8,149 nt of DNA from Betaproteobacteria bacterium (GCA_028139685.1 JAOINQ010000031.1:1-8149), one strand, 5' to 3'. Positions 1 through 5,342 are shown, numbered from the stretch's first letter. The notes: generated by a model from the letters alone, not told the origin. Program-made: numbers and translations.

Positions 1-1
1 T

Positions 2-388
2 TGCGAAATAGATTCATCTAGGATAACCAATCAAAACACATTAGCTTATGTGACTCCTGATAAGTATCCTGTTACAAAAGGACATGGATTAATCATTCCT
101 AAAAGACATGTGAGAGATTATTTTGAACTCGATAAGTCAGAGAGTTCTGCAATTTACGAGTTAATTCTTGAAGAAAAGGAAAGGCTCAGTGAGGATAACT
201 CTATAGAGGGCTACAACATTGGAGTAAATTGTGGAGAGGTTGCCGGTCAAACGGTTTTTCATTGTCATGTCCATCTTATCCCTAGAAGGAAAGGAGATGT
301 GAAAAATCCTAGGGGAGGGGTAAGACATGTAATAAGTGGCAAAGGAGATTACAAGATGCAGGACCTTTTGAAATCGGAAAGCTTGTAG
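2..388 (+). CDS. HIT-family nucleotide hydrolase/transferase, 5' end outside the window
   Basis: HIT (histidine triad) proteins hydrolyse or transfer nucleoside phosphates such as diadenosine polyphosphates or AMP adducts in the cytoplasm. The frame is open from base 2, giving about 128 visible residues. A GTG at 50 could be read as a start, but the codons before it encode a CEI...RI...N..LAY stretch typical of the HIT N-terminus, so the gene begins upstream of the window. Visible family motifs are DKYPVTKGH, the LIIPKRH strand and the catalytic triad HCHVHLI (HxHxHxx) near bases 258-280. The NPRGGVRHVI tail common in this subfamily follows. The natural substrate cannot be read from the sequence. 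Only 8 nt separate its stop from the next gene, so the two are probably co-transcribed. Confidence 0.9.
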   Translation, partial: CEIDSSRITNQNTLAYVTPDKYPVTKGHGLIIPKRHVRDYFELDKSESSAIYELILEEKERLSEDNSIEGYNIGVNCGEVAGQTVFHCHVHLIPRRKGDVKNPRGGVRHVISGKGDYKMQDLLKSESL

Positions 389-396
389 ATACAGAA

Positions 397-750
397 ATGA
401 AAATACAAAAACTTGTAGGTCTTCTTATTGTTCTTTTCATAATTTTTGGAGCTGTATCGATCATTGGTCTTCAGCTTTTCAATGATATCCACAGTATCTT
501 ATTTGTTTTAGGTGGGGCAACTGGATATAGTTTTTTAAAATCGAGTAGGAACGATTGGATAAAAAATCTTGGAAATGGTGCAGTGTATTTCGGTTGGCTC
601 GGAACGCTTATTGGTTTGATAGCAATCGCAGGGAATAGGTTTGATGTATGGGGCGATATGGATAAGATGGGCCCTGCTTTAGCTGTAGCAATGCTAACCA
701 TTTTTTATGGGTATCTATTAAAGTTAATTACCATGGCATTTGAGAAATGA
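397..750 (+). CDS. Minimal MotA/TolQ/ExbB-like membrane protein (117 aa, no cytoplasmic loop)
   Basis: This is a four-helix membrane protein with hydrophobic segments near residues 5-27, 33-46, 61-79 and 92-114. Its motifs resemble flagellar stator MotA. A D..SILFVLGGATG segment matches the MotA TM2 entry, FGWLGTLIGL matches TM3, and MGPALAVAMLTIFYG matches TM4. MotA is normally about 250-295 residues with a cytoplasmic domain of roughly 100 residues between TM2 and TM3. Here about 15 residues join them, so the part that contacts the flagellar rotor is missing. The TM4 proline (P93) is kept, but the TM3 proline position appears to be V63. No MotB partner is visible. It follows the HIT gene by 8 nt without a strong Shine-Dalgarno. 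Membership in the MotA/ExbB-like superfamily is fairly sure; a flagellar role is doubtful. Confidence 0.75.
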   Translation: MKIQKLVGLLIVLFIIFGAVSIIGLQLFNDIHSILFVLGGATGYSFLKSSRNDWIKNLGNGAVYFGWLGTLIGLIAIAGNRFDVWGDMDKMGPALAVAMLTIFYGYLLKLITMAFEK

Positions 751-786
751 TGGGACTTTTTCGGGTTCTTTACTGTTTGGCATTTT

Positions 787-846
787 GATTTTGATTTTCC
801 ATTATTTATAGATATAGATATAGATATAGATATAGATATAGATATG
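787..846. repeat. Hexanucleotide simple-sequence repeats, (GATTTT)2 then (GATATA)5
   Basis: Two GATTTT units occupy 787-798. Five perfect GATATA units occupy 811-840 and are flanked by a partial TATA at 807-810 and a degenerate GATATG unit at 841-846. The tract lies in the gap between the MotA-like gene and the protease gene, about 75 bp upstream of the protease start. Repeats of this kind can change copy number by strand slippage. Whether this one varies is unknown. Confidence 0.9.
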
Positions 847-870
847 GATTAGATATGGGAAAGCGTTTTT

Positions 871-879
871 TGCTAAAAT
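871..879 (+). promoter_or_regulatory. Candidate extended -10 promoter element for the protease gene
   Basis: TGCTAAAAT fits the extended -10 pattern TGn-TAnnnT and lies 41 nt before the protease ATG. There is no good -35 at 15-19 nt upstream, as expected for extended -10 promoters. The hexanucleotide repeat ends about 25 nt upstream of this element, so changes in repeat number would alter upstream contacts but not the core promoter spacing. This is prediction only. Confidence 0.35.
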
Positions 880-920
880 AAATTCCAGAAATTCACAATA
901 CAATTGTCAACAAAACACCA

Positions 921-2315
921 ATGAACAACTACACCATTTCCGTAACGGATCAGTCTAACTTAATTGCTACTGGACTGGAACAATCCATCGCTCAAATTGC
1001 TGAATCCGTTGTGCTACATATGGGAAATTATATTTCTTGGAGAGGCACCCTTGATTTAGAAGTAAGAGTGTTACCGAACTCTGAATTGACATGGTCAGAT
1101 GCTAACGGATTAGCTCCTGCCTTAGGTTCTCACTCTTGGAACGGAACCGGTTGGACAAACAATACGCTGGCTGAGGCAATCACAGGAATAGATCCAGTAA
1201 GTGGCGATGCAGAAATCGGATGCTTTCTGTATTTGGGAAGCGATAACCTTCCAAGAAATTATGGAGATTTGTTTTGGTTCGACCCGTTTCCAAGTTCAAG
1301 CCAACAGGTGAAAGTTCCAGCAGGGGAAGTCGATTTTTACGGAGTACTTTTACATGAGATATTTCATTGTTTGGGTTTTTGGGGAAGTTCAGAAGAATGG
1401 ATTAGTAGGGTAGAAACGAGAGATGGGTTTCATTATTTTGTAGGAGACAAAGTAGAAGAGATTCTTGGTGAAGATTTACTATTAGCTTCTCCTTACGGGG
1501 ATGGAACACTACCTGATCATTATGGCAATGACAATAATGTGTCGAATACGATCTCTAGTGGTTTGCTATATCAATGGGGTAATTACGAGCTGAACAGATT
1601 GGATATCGGTCAAGTAGATTTAGCTGTCTTAGAAGATATGGGACACACAATTAAAACATATGATGGACTCCCTGTTTTTGAAACTATTGATAATTTACAG
1701 ATTGAAGACAATACGCAGGAGCTTCGGTATTTATCAACGTATCTAGACGAAACGATTACTGCTGCAAATGGGATGACAGAATTAATAATACGCTCGAATA
1801 AAGCAAATTTTGAGTTAGCAAAAATCGATAATAGTGAAGCATGGTCCATTAGTGGGATAGGTATTGGTACGGATACGTTAGGTGGTTTTAAGCGTTTAGA
1901 GTTTGATGATGGGACATTTGCCATGGACATTGGACAAAGTGAAACAGCAGGTCAAGCGTATCGACTATATCAGGCTGCCTTTGCGAGGACACCTGATATG
2001 CCAGGAGTTGCATTTCATATGAACGATATGGAAACACATGGTCATGCTATCACACAAATAGCAGGAAATTTTATAGCATCGCCTGAGTTCAAAAGTACGT
2101 ATGGTGAAAACATCTCCGAAGAGACTTATATTAATCTTTTATATCAAAATGTCCTTGGGCGTTCTCCAGCAGATTTCGAGGTAGAGTATTACACAGAAAG
2201 GTTTGCATCGGGCACTACGGATTGGAATACAACTTTGGTCTTTTTTGCAGAGTCTCCAGAAAATGTTGCTTTAGTTGCACCTCAGATAGAAAATGGGATT
2301 TGGATGCCTTTTTAG
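921..2315 (+). CDS. Secreted zinc metalloprotease (leishmanolysin-like HExxHxxGF) with C-terminal DUF4214, probable type I secretion substrate
   Basis: The protein has 464 residues and no N-terminal signal peptide. The zinc site is HEIFHCLGF at residues 145-153, with H145 and H149 as ligands and E146 as catalytic base. The short metzincin form (HExxHxxGxxH/D) would need H or D at 155, but that residue is G. The third ligand is therefore probably distal, as in leishmanolysin (M8); H200 in LPDHYG is the best candidate and H171 is an alternative. An LDIGQVDLAVLEDMGH segment near 227-242 resembles the end of bacterial M8-like catalytic domains. Residues about 340-460 (AGQAYRLYQAAFARTPD... to the C-terminal NGIWMPF) match DUF4214, a module common in type I-secreted proteins whose export signal is uncleaved and C-terminal. 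No exporter is visible here. The ATG is the only good start, and it has no clear Shine-Dalgarno. The target substrate is unknown. Confidence 0.85.
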   Translation: MNNYTISVTDQSNLIATGLEQSIAQIAESVVLHMGNYISWRGTLDLEVRVLPNSELTWSDANGLAPALGSHSWNGTGWTNNTLAEAITGIDPVSGDAEIGCFLYLGSDNLPRNYGDLFWFDPFPSSSQQVKVPAGEVDFYGVLLHEIFHCLGFWGSSEEWISRVETRDGFHYFVGDKVEEILGEDLLLASPYGDGTLPDHYGNDNNVSNTISSGLLYQWGNYELNRLDIGQVDLAVLEDMGHTIKTYDGLPVFETIDNLQIEDNTQELRYLSTYLDETITAANGMTELIIRSNKANFELAKIDNSEAWSISGIGIGTDTLGGFKRLEFDDGTFAMDIGQSETAGQAYRLYQAAFARTPDMPGVAFHMNDMETHGHAITQIAGNFIASPEFKSTYGENISEETYINLLYQNVLGRSPADFEVEYYTERFASGTTDWNTTLVFFAESPENVALVAPQIENGIWMPF

Positions 2316-2389
2316 ATGTTAGAAACCGTAGTACAACGCCAAAAAATTATTTAGAATCTAAAAAGAAAACAATATTGTCATAGCCTACA

Positions 2390-2416
2390 CGGGTTCGACA
2401 CCCGCTCTCTCCGCCA
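2390..2416 (+). tRNA. 3' fragment of a tRNA-Ser gene (T arm, acceptor strand, CCA); probable attachment-site remnant
   Basis: The sequence holds a T-loop TTCGACA flanked by CGGG and CCCG, then an acceptor strand TCTCTCC, a G discriminator base and an encoded CCA. TCTCTCC-G-CCA is the usual 3' end of bacterial tRNA-Ser, whose 5' end is GGAGAGR. The preceding 90 nt contain no GGAGAGA 5' end, D arm or anticodon arm, so this is not a complete gene. Such 27-nt tRNA tails typically remain where an integrase inserted an element into a tRNA 3' end. In this orientation the intact tRNA-Ser and the inserted DNA would lie to the left. tmRNA is less likely because its acceptor normally carries an A discriminator. 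Confidence 0.7.
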
Positions 2417-2556
2417 ATCTAAAAATTGCTAATTTTCAAATTTAAAATCATTAGCTTCCAAATTCACTAAATTTATTTCTGCACCATATCTTTAAACCAG
2501 AATAGCAAAAAAAAACTAACATCCAGACCAAAGCATAGCGGGGAGGGTTTAATGGT

Positions 2557-2667
2557 GTGTTTATGGTTGTGATAGTGTTGTTTCGTGTAGCTGGGACCGT
2601 TATAATACTCGGCTCGATACTCGGACTAAGCACAATTCTACTGATTCTTATTTTAATTTTTCTCTAA
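2557..2667 (+). CDS. Candidate 36-aa hydrophobic membrane peptide
   Basis: The frame begins at GTG 2557, with an internal ATG at 2563, and encodes an almost wholly apolar peptide with one long TM segment. VIILGSILGLSTILLILI is its core, with a single Arg near the N-terminus. A strong Shine-Dalgarno, GGGAGGG, lies at 2541-2547, about 10 nt before the GTG. No family is recognised. Small hydrophobic peptides of this kind include type I toxins and regulatory membrane peptides, but nothing here identifies which. The overlapping minus-strand frame looks less convincing because it has no comparable ribosome binding site. This is a tentative call. Confidence 0.4.
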   Translation: MFMVVIVLFRVAGTVIILGSILGLSTILLILILIFL

Positions 2668-2757
2668 TGCCCGGTTACTGGAGCTAGCTATGAGTACTAA
2701 TCCATAATGAAAATCTTAATAGAACAAGTTGCCAAAATTTTGAGGTAATGGCTCTGT

Positions 2758-2898
2758 TTATTTCTTTAACAACTTTTTCAGAAATCGATAAATGATAAAA
2801 AAGGGAGTAGTGGAAAGAATCAAAAAATTAAACTTTCTTCTTACAAAGAGAAAAAACAAAACAAATAATACTAACGAGATTCCAAGAACTATTACCAT
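2758..2898 (-). CDS. Small two-TM membrane protein (46 aa), third gene of a minus-strand operon
   Basis: The frame could be extended upstream to 3000, but that part overlaps the end of the preceding gene. The ATG at 2898 is preferred because AAAGGA lies 7 nt before it. The protein is very hydrophobic. VIVLGISLVLFVLFFLFV is followed by the basic VRRKF, then a second apolar stretch and a strongly basic tail, FLKKLLKK. This suggests two membrane passes with the positive tail on the cytoplasmic side. It starts 16 nt after the stop of the exported 156-aa protein gene, so the two are almost certainly co-transcribed. No family is recognised. Confidence 0.55.
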   Translation of the reverse strand: MVIVLGISLVLFVLFFLFVRRKFNFLILSTTPFFIIYRFLKKLLKK

Positions 2899-2914
2899 AT
2901 TCCATTCCTTTAGA

Positions 2915-3385
2915 TTAATACTTCTCTTCTTTGGTACATTGAAAGTACTCCACAAACGTATACATTTCATTGGACATCGTGCGAACAAGTTTCGAGTCAA
3001 CAGAAGTAGTCGGGTAAAAATTGATTTTCATATCGGTTAATAATTCTTTGGTTTGAAATCGTGCAAAGATTTGCTTAGCAGATTGACTTATTAGAGAAAT
3101 CGTAAATTGCGATACATCTTTTGTACCATTTAAATCCTCTAGAGATGCAAAGATCAGGGTATTTTCTTTTTTGTTAATTGTAAGTTTATAAATGTCATCA
3201 AATTTATAATATTTTTTTACTTTATTATTTGGCTCTGTAAGAACCTTGGCAGTTTGCGTACAGTAGTATGTATCTGCATAAGCTTGCATACAGAAAAGCA
3301 AACCTATTAAAAATCCTATGCTATTTTTTACATGCTCTTTGAATTTGGGAGAAGGTAAATTTGCCCTAGAAATCATTTTTTCCAT
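2915..3385 (-). CDS. Sec-exported protein of unknown function (156 aa)
   Basis: An N-terminal export signal is clear. A basic region up to residue 20 is followed by the hydrophobic core SIGFLIGLLFCMQ and a signal peptidase I site AYA|DTYYC after residue 37. The mature part of about 119 residues is rich in Lys, Thr and Phe and is predicted to be soluble. It has two cysteines, C42 just after cleavage and C150 near the end, which could form a disulphide joining the termini. The ATG at 3385 directly abuts the stop of the upstream gene (TAA-ATG), implying translational coupling; a second Met three codons in is an alternative start. The 20-residue basic lead before the hydrophobic core is rather long. 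No family is recognised. It resembles in layout, not clearly in sequence, the exported protein at 6420-6911. Confidence 0.75.
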   Translation of the reverse strand: MEKMISRANLPSPKFKEHVKNSIGFLIGLLFCMQAYADTYYCTQTAKVLTEPNNKVKKYYKFDDIYKLTINKKENTLIFASLEDLNGTKDVSQFTISLISQSAKQIFARFQTKELLTDMKINFYPTTSVDSKLVRTMSNEMYTFVEYFQCTKEEKY

Positions 3386-3541
3386 TTAAATAAGCAACCA
3401 GTAATTTATTACAACAAGAACTAAGAAAATACATATTCCCAATCCGCTTACCAACCAAATCGCATCTTTTCGTATTTGAAAGTACATAAAACATCCAAAA
3501 AGAAGAAATCCTACAAATATCCAAAAAAATATGTCTTTCAT
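3386..3541 (-). CDS. Two-TM small membrane protein (51 aa), first gene of a minus-strand operon
   Basis: This short gene begins ATG AAA GAC at 3541 and ends with TAA at 3388-3386, immediately followed by the ATG of the exported-protein gene. The product has two hydrophobic helices, IFFWIFVGFLLFGCFMYF and LVSGLGICIFLVLVVINYW. A short polar QIRKDA turn separates them, giving an in-out-in or out-in-out hairpin. An AGGA sequence lies 10 nt before the start, inside one arm of a perfect palindrome, so ribosome access may depend on that structure. No family is recognised. The exact stop-start junction with the next gene is the main argument that this is a real gene. Confidence 0.6.
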   Translation of the reverse strand: MKDIFFWIFVGFLLFGCFMYFQIRKDAIWLVSGLGICIFLVLVVINYWLLI

Positions 3542-3550
3542 CTTTCGATT

Positions 3551-3568
3551 ATCCTAGATTTCTAGGAT
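3551..3568. promoter_or_regulatory. Perfect palindrome between divergent genes (candidate operator or mRNA hairpin)
   Basis: ATCCTAGA-TT-TCTAGGAT is an 8-bp perfect inverted repeat with a 2-nt centre. It lies 10 nt upstream of the minus-strand operon start and about 60 nt upstream of the first plus-strand ORF. The minus-strand AGGA that could act as the ribosome binding site of the 51-aa gene is inside one arm. It could be a dimeric repressor site or, in RNA, a 7-bp hairpin with a tetraloop that hides the binding site. It is not followed by a T run in either direction, so it is a poor terminator candidate. Confidence 0.55.
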
Positions 3569-3628
3569 TCGATAAATAGTTCTACAAAATTTGTATTTCT
3601 TTGGATTTGTAAAAACAGGCAAAGAAAA

Positions 3629-3748
3629 ATGCAGCGACCAACGATTATGAAACAGAAGCTACCAACAAGTGCGTTTTTTGATTATGATATGCACATGGAG
3701 ATAGACGCAATCACTTTTAAGAACAACGATTTGCTATGGATATTGTAA
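3629..3748 (+). CDS. Candidate 39-aa small ORF, overlapping the next gene
   Basis: The ATG at 3629 (alternative ATG at 3647) opens a short mixed-polarity frame containing SAFFDYDMHMEID and ending NDLLWIL. It ends 13 bp inside the following ORF, whose ATG sits in the overlap, an arrangement compatible with translational coupling. A weak AGG lies about 10 nt before the first ATG. No family is recognised. It may instead be the front part of one gene joined to the next frame by a frameshift, since the two frames differ by one base. Low confidence. Confidence 0.3.
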   Translation: MQRPTIMKQKLPTSAFFDYDMHMEIDAITFKNNDLLWIL

Positions 3749-3963
3749 TCCGAGAAGATGAAAGCAAAAGGGCCTACTGCATTGTGGGAGAATCCCTTTT
3801 TTACGCACACATTTTTCAAGATGGCTCCATTGATACTAAGAGTTGGCAACCAATCGGTCAGGAGCTAACACCATATCACAAGGATATGATAGAAAAATTA
3901 AAAAACTTACACAATACAACTCGATCGTTACATGCACCGATTGCTGATTTCCCATTTCTGTAA
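3736..3963 (+). CDS. Hypothetical 75-aa protein
   Basis: This is a small, soluble, slightly acidic to neutral protein with no signal peptide or TM segment. It contains an extended beta-like region (RAYCIVGESLFYAHIF) followed by a charged helical stretch (YHKDMIEKLKNLHN) and a Pro/Phe-rich end. No family is recognised. The only ATG is at 3736, without a good Shine-Dalgarno, inside the end of the preceding small ORF. A stop codon four codons further upstream excludes a longer form in this frame. It heads a same-strand series with a 37-aa TM peptide gene 3 nt later and the DUF2970 gene beyond. Confidence 0.5.
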   Translation: MDIVIREDESKRAYCIVGESLFYAHIFQDGSIDTKSWQPIGQELTPYHKDMIEKLKNLHNTTRSLHAPIADFPFL

Positions 3964-3966
3964 TTG

Positions 3967-4080
3967 ATGGCAGATTCTAAAAAGGAACTGGAGCAGTTTG
4001 TATCAAACTTGTTGAAGTTCACAATCCGAGCGTTTTTCCTAATGATTGTATTTGCTTTGATTTATCTTCTAGTGAAATAG
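3967..4080 (+). CDS. Candidate single-TM peptide (37 aa)
   Basis: The ATG lies 3 nt after the stop of the 75-aa gene. The product has a charged N-terminal helix (MADSKKELEQFVSNLLKF) and then one TM segment, IRAFFLMIVFALIYLLV, ending in a lysine. This is a typical layout for a small bitopic membrane protein with a cytoplasmic N-terminus. No strong Shine-Dalgarno is present, but tight spacing suggests translation coupled to the gene before it. The DUF2970 gene starts 29 nt downstream. No family is recognised. Confidence 0.45.
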   Translation: MADSKKELEQFVSNLLKFTIRAFFLMIVFALIYLLVK

Positions 4081-4109
4081 CGTATTGCGTTAAAGTATAT
4101 ACTCTTAGA

Positions 4110-4343
4110 ATGTATTTGTTGATAGATGATATGTTTCGTTATTTGAAAGCGGTTCTTTGGTCTTTTTTAGGTTTGCGAGAAAAGCATGCTTTTGAGACAG
4201 ATCAAAAAAAACTCAAACCGATTATTCTGATTACAGTCGGCATCTTGGTAAGTATAGCGTTTATTGTTGCATTAATTGGTGTTGTGCAAATTGTTGTATC
4301 CAATCAGCAGCAGATTTTAGAGTCTTCTGAGGGAAGATCATAG
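4110..4343 (+). CDS. DUF2970 family inner-membrane protein
   Basis: The 77-residue product fits DUF2970, a short family from beta- and gammaproteobacteria. An amphipathic lead (FRYLKAVLWSFLGLREKHAFETD) is followed by basic residues, then KP and a single TM helix at about residues 37-63. The function is unknown. In some genomes members sit near cytochrome c oxidase genes, but none are present here. The start is uncertain. ATG 4110 gives the full length, while ATG 4131 would begin right at the domain (MFRYLKAV), and neither has a good ribosome binding site. It is the last gene of a plus-strand run and converges with the lipoprotein gene 41 nt away. Confidence 0.75.
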   Translation: MYLLIDDMFRYLKAVLWSFLGLREKHAFETDQKKLKPIILITVGILVSIAFIVALIGVVQIVVSNQQQILESSEGRS

Positions 4344-4384
4344 AGAAATATTTCCAAATCGTTTATTGAAAAGGTTTTCGAAAC

Positions 4385-4624
4385 TTACACGCACTTAAAA
4401 AGTATTGATGGACTGCGTCCCTCTATGATTGAAGCTGGCTCGATTTTTTCCGCAAGAAAACTTTTACCTTGATCATTACAAAACTCTTTTGCTCTTGTGA
4501 TTGCGCCATTAGGCAGAATTCCTTGTACATAAAAATTTCCTCCGCCAACATCCTGCACGGTAAGAACAGCACACGAACTTAACAAACTTGCAGCAATAGC
4601 GATACTAAATACTCGCTTGATCAT
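4385..4624 (-). CDS. Small lipoprotein of unknown function (79 aa)
   Basis: The product begins MIKRVFSIAIAASLLSSC, a lipoprotein signal peptide with lipobox L15-S16-S17-C18. Residue A19 after the lipidated cysteine does not favour inner-membrane retention, so the outer membrane is likely. The mature part is about 60 residues, with glycine-rich DVGGGNFYVQG, an ITRAKEFCNDQGKSF helix-like stretch and a final FKCV; C49 and C78 may pair. The frame is open further upstream to an ATG at 4666, but 4624 is preferred. It has AAGGA 6 nt before it, starts the signal peptide directly and lies downstream of a good promoter that would exclude the longer form. Short lipoproteins with this A..FC..QGK pattern are common in proteobacteria and uncharacterised. 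Confidence 0.8.
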   Translation of the reverse strand: MIKRVFSIAIAASLLSSCAVLTVQDVGGGNFYVQGILPNGAITRAKEFCNDQGKSFLAEKIEPASIIEGRSPSILFKCV

Positions 4625-4649
4625 ACTTATCCTTTCAATACTTCTCATT

Positions 4650-4679
4650 TTCATAAAAAATGACACATTGGGTTGTCTA
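4650..4679 (-). promoter_or_regulatory. Candidate sigma70 promoter of the lipoprotein gene
   Basis: On the minus strand, TAGACA (-35, 5 of 6 consensus, at 4679-4674) and TATGAA (-10, 4 of 6, at 4655-4650) are separated by 18 nt. Transcription would start near 4643, leaving a leader of about 20 nt with the AAGGA site before the ATG at 4624. Confidence 0.4.
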
Positions 4680-4746
4680 TTGGTTGCCTAAAAAGATTTA
4701 GTTAGTTAGAGAAAAAGTTGGACTTGCCTGGGAGCATTTTAGGTAC

Positions 4747-4822
4747 TGGCTCCCCGACCTGGGCTCGAACCAGGGACCTGCGGATTAACAGTCCGTCGCT
4801 CTACCGACTGAGCTATCGGGGA
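4747..4822 (-). tRNA. tRNA-Asn (anticodon GTT)
   Basis: This is a complete 76-nt gene with encoded CCA. The acceptor arms TCCCCGA and TCGGGGA pair. The D arm is GCTCAGTCGGTAGAGC, and the anticodon loop reads CTGTTAA with GTT at tRNA positions 34-36 (bases 4789-4787). The T arm is CCTGG-TTCGAGC-CCAGG, and G is the discriminator base. It decodes AAU and AAC. The sequence is intact with no mismatched stems. No direct repeat of its 3' end is seen elsewhere in the window, so there is no sign that it is an integration site here. Confidence 0.97.
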
Positions 4823-5342
4823 TCCTTTAAACAACATTACTCTTTTAAACTTTTTTGTCTAAAACCTGCTTTGTTATTGTATACGAAATTTTAATCAAGC
4901 GGAAAACTTGTTACTTGATCTGTTCGAGAAACCAAAATATCCAGTATTTTCCGAACGGATAGCTCACCTAAATTTATTTAAGCGAAAAAACCGATGTTAA
5001 TAATTGAAGTATTTCCCTCTTATTTGGTCACATTAAATAAGTGAAAAATAAGGAATAGCTGTTATTATTTAGCAAAATATTGTTCGAAACCGCGTAGCAT
5101 GTAAATCTAATATTGATTAAAAAAAATAGATAATCTCGCTGTATTGCATTAGTGTTTTTGCCGTTTACCGCGACAATACATTTGCACTCGAATTCTCACG
5201 GATTAATCAATCAGCTGAAAAAATGAAAGAAATTTAAAAGTAAAGAAAGGTGATAATTCAACTACGAGTAACTTGATGGACCCTCTAAAAATGAGAAAAC
5301 CATACCGGGGTCATAAAGTTGATAGTTTTTGGGGGAGAAATT
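4823..5342. other. Long intergenic region without a convincing gene
   Basis: This stretch of about 520 bp is AT-rich, with stops in all frames, and encodes at most very short peptides. It holds the tRNA-Asn promoter at its left end and the eamA ribosome binding site (GGGGGAG, 5331-5337) at its right end. Between them are an inverted repeat of 9-bp arms (4918-4926 and 4952-4960, one G.T pair) and a weaker CTTATTT/AAATAAG repeat (5019-5041). A 25-codon frame (5276-5353) overlaps the eamA start and shows no recognisable features. Confidence 0.6.
4834..4862 (-). promoter_or_regulatory. Candidate promoter of tRNA-Asn
   Basis: On the minus strand, TTAGAC (-35, 4862-4857) and TAATGT (-10, 4839-4834) are separated by 17 nt. 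The -10 ends 11 nt before the first base of the mature tRNA, leaving room for a very short leader. Confidence 0.4.

Larger units (their letters stand above)
2316..2757. other. Gene-poor stretch with a tRNA fragment and one tiny hydrophobic ORF
   Basis: Between the protease and the minus-strand small-gene operon, the only recognisable items are the tRNA-Ser 3' fragment (2390-2416) and a short hydrophobic ORF (2557-2667), listed separately. A 60-codon minus-strand frame (2451-2633) overlaps the latter and shows no family features. I see no clear terminator hairpin after the protease gene. Confidence 0.6.

Noticed and set aside
471..701. Minus-strand frame of 76 codons opposite the MotA-like gene
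   Set aside because: It lies wholly within a gene with strong family motifs on the other strand, and its product shows no recognisable features.
2390..2416. 3' end of a tmRNA gene
   Set aside because: The discriminator is G and the acceptor strand TCTCTCC, which fit tRNA-Ser. tmRNA normally ends with an A discriminator and G.U-compatible alanine identity, and no tag ORF or 5' half is present upstream.
2451..2633. Minus-strand 60-codon frame
   Set aside because: It is Thr/Pro/Asn-rich without domain features and has no good ribosome binding site. It overlaps the better supported plus-strand hydrophobic frame.
2792..3040. Plus-strand 82-codon frame
   Set aside because: It is antisense to the 46-aa gene and the end of the 156-aa gene and is very Lys/Ile-rich. 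It shows no signal or domain.
4690..4746. Terminator after tRNA-Asn
   Set aside because: Only a 4-bp AAGT/ACTT hairpin precedes a T5 run on the minus strand, too weak to call.
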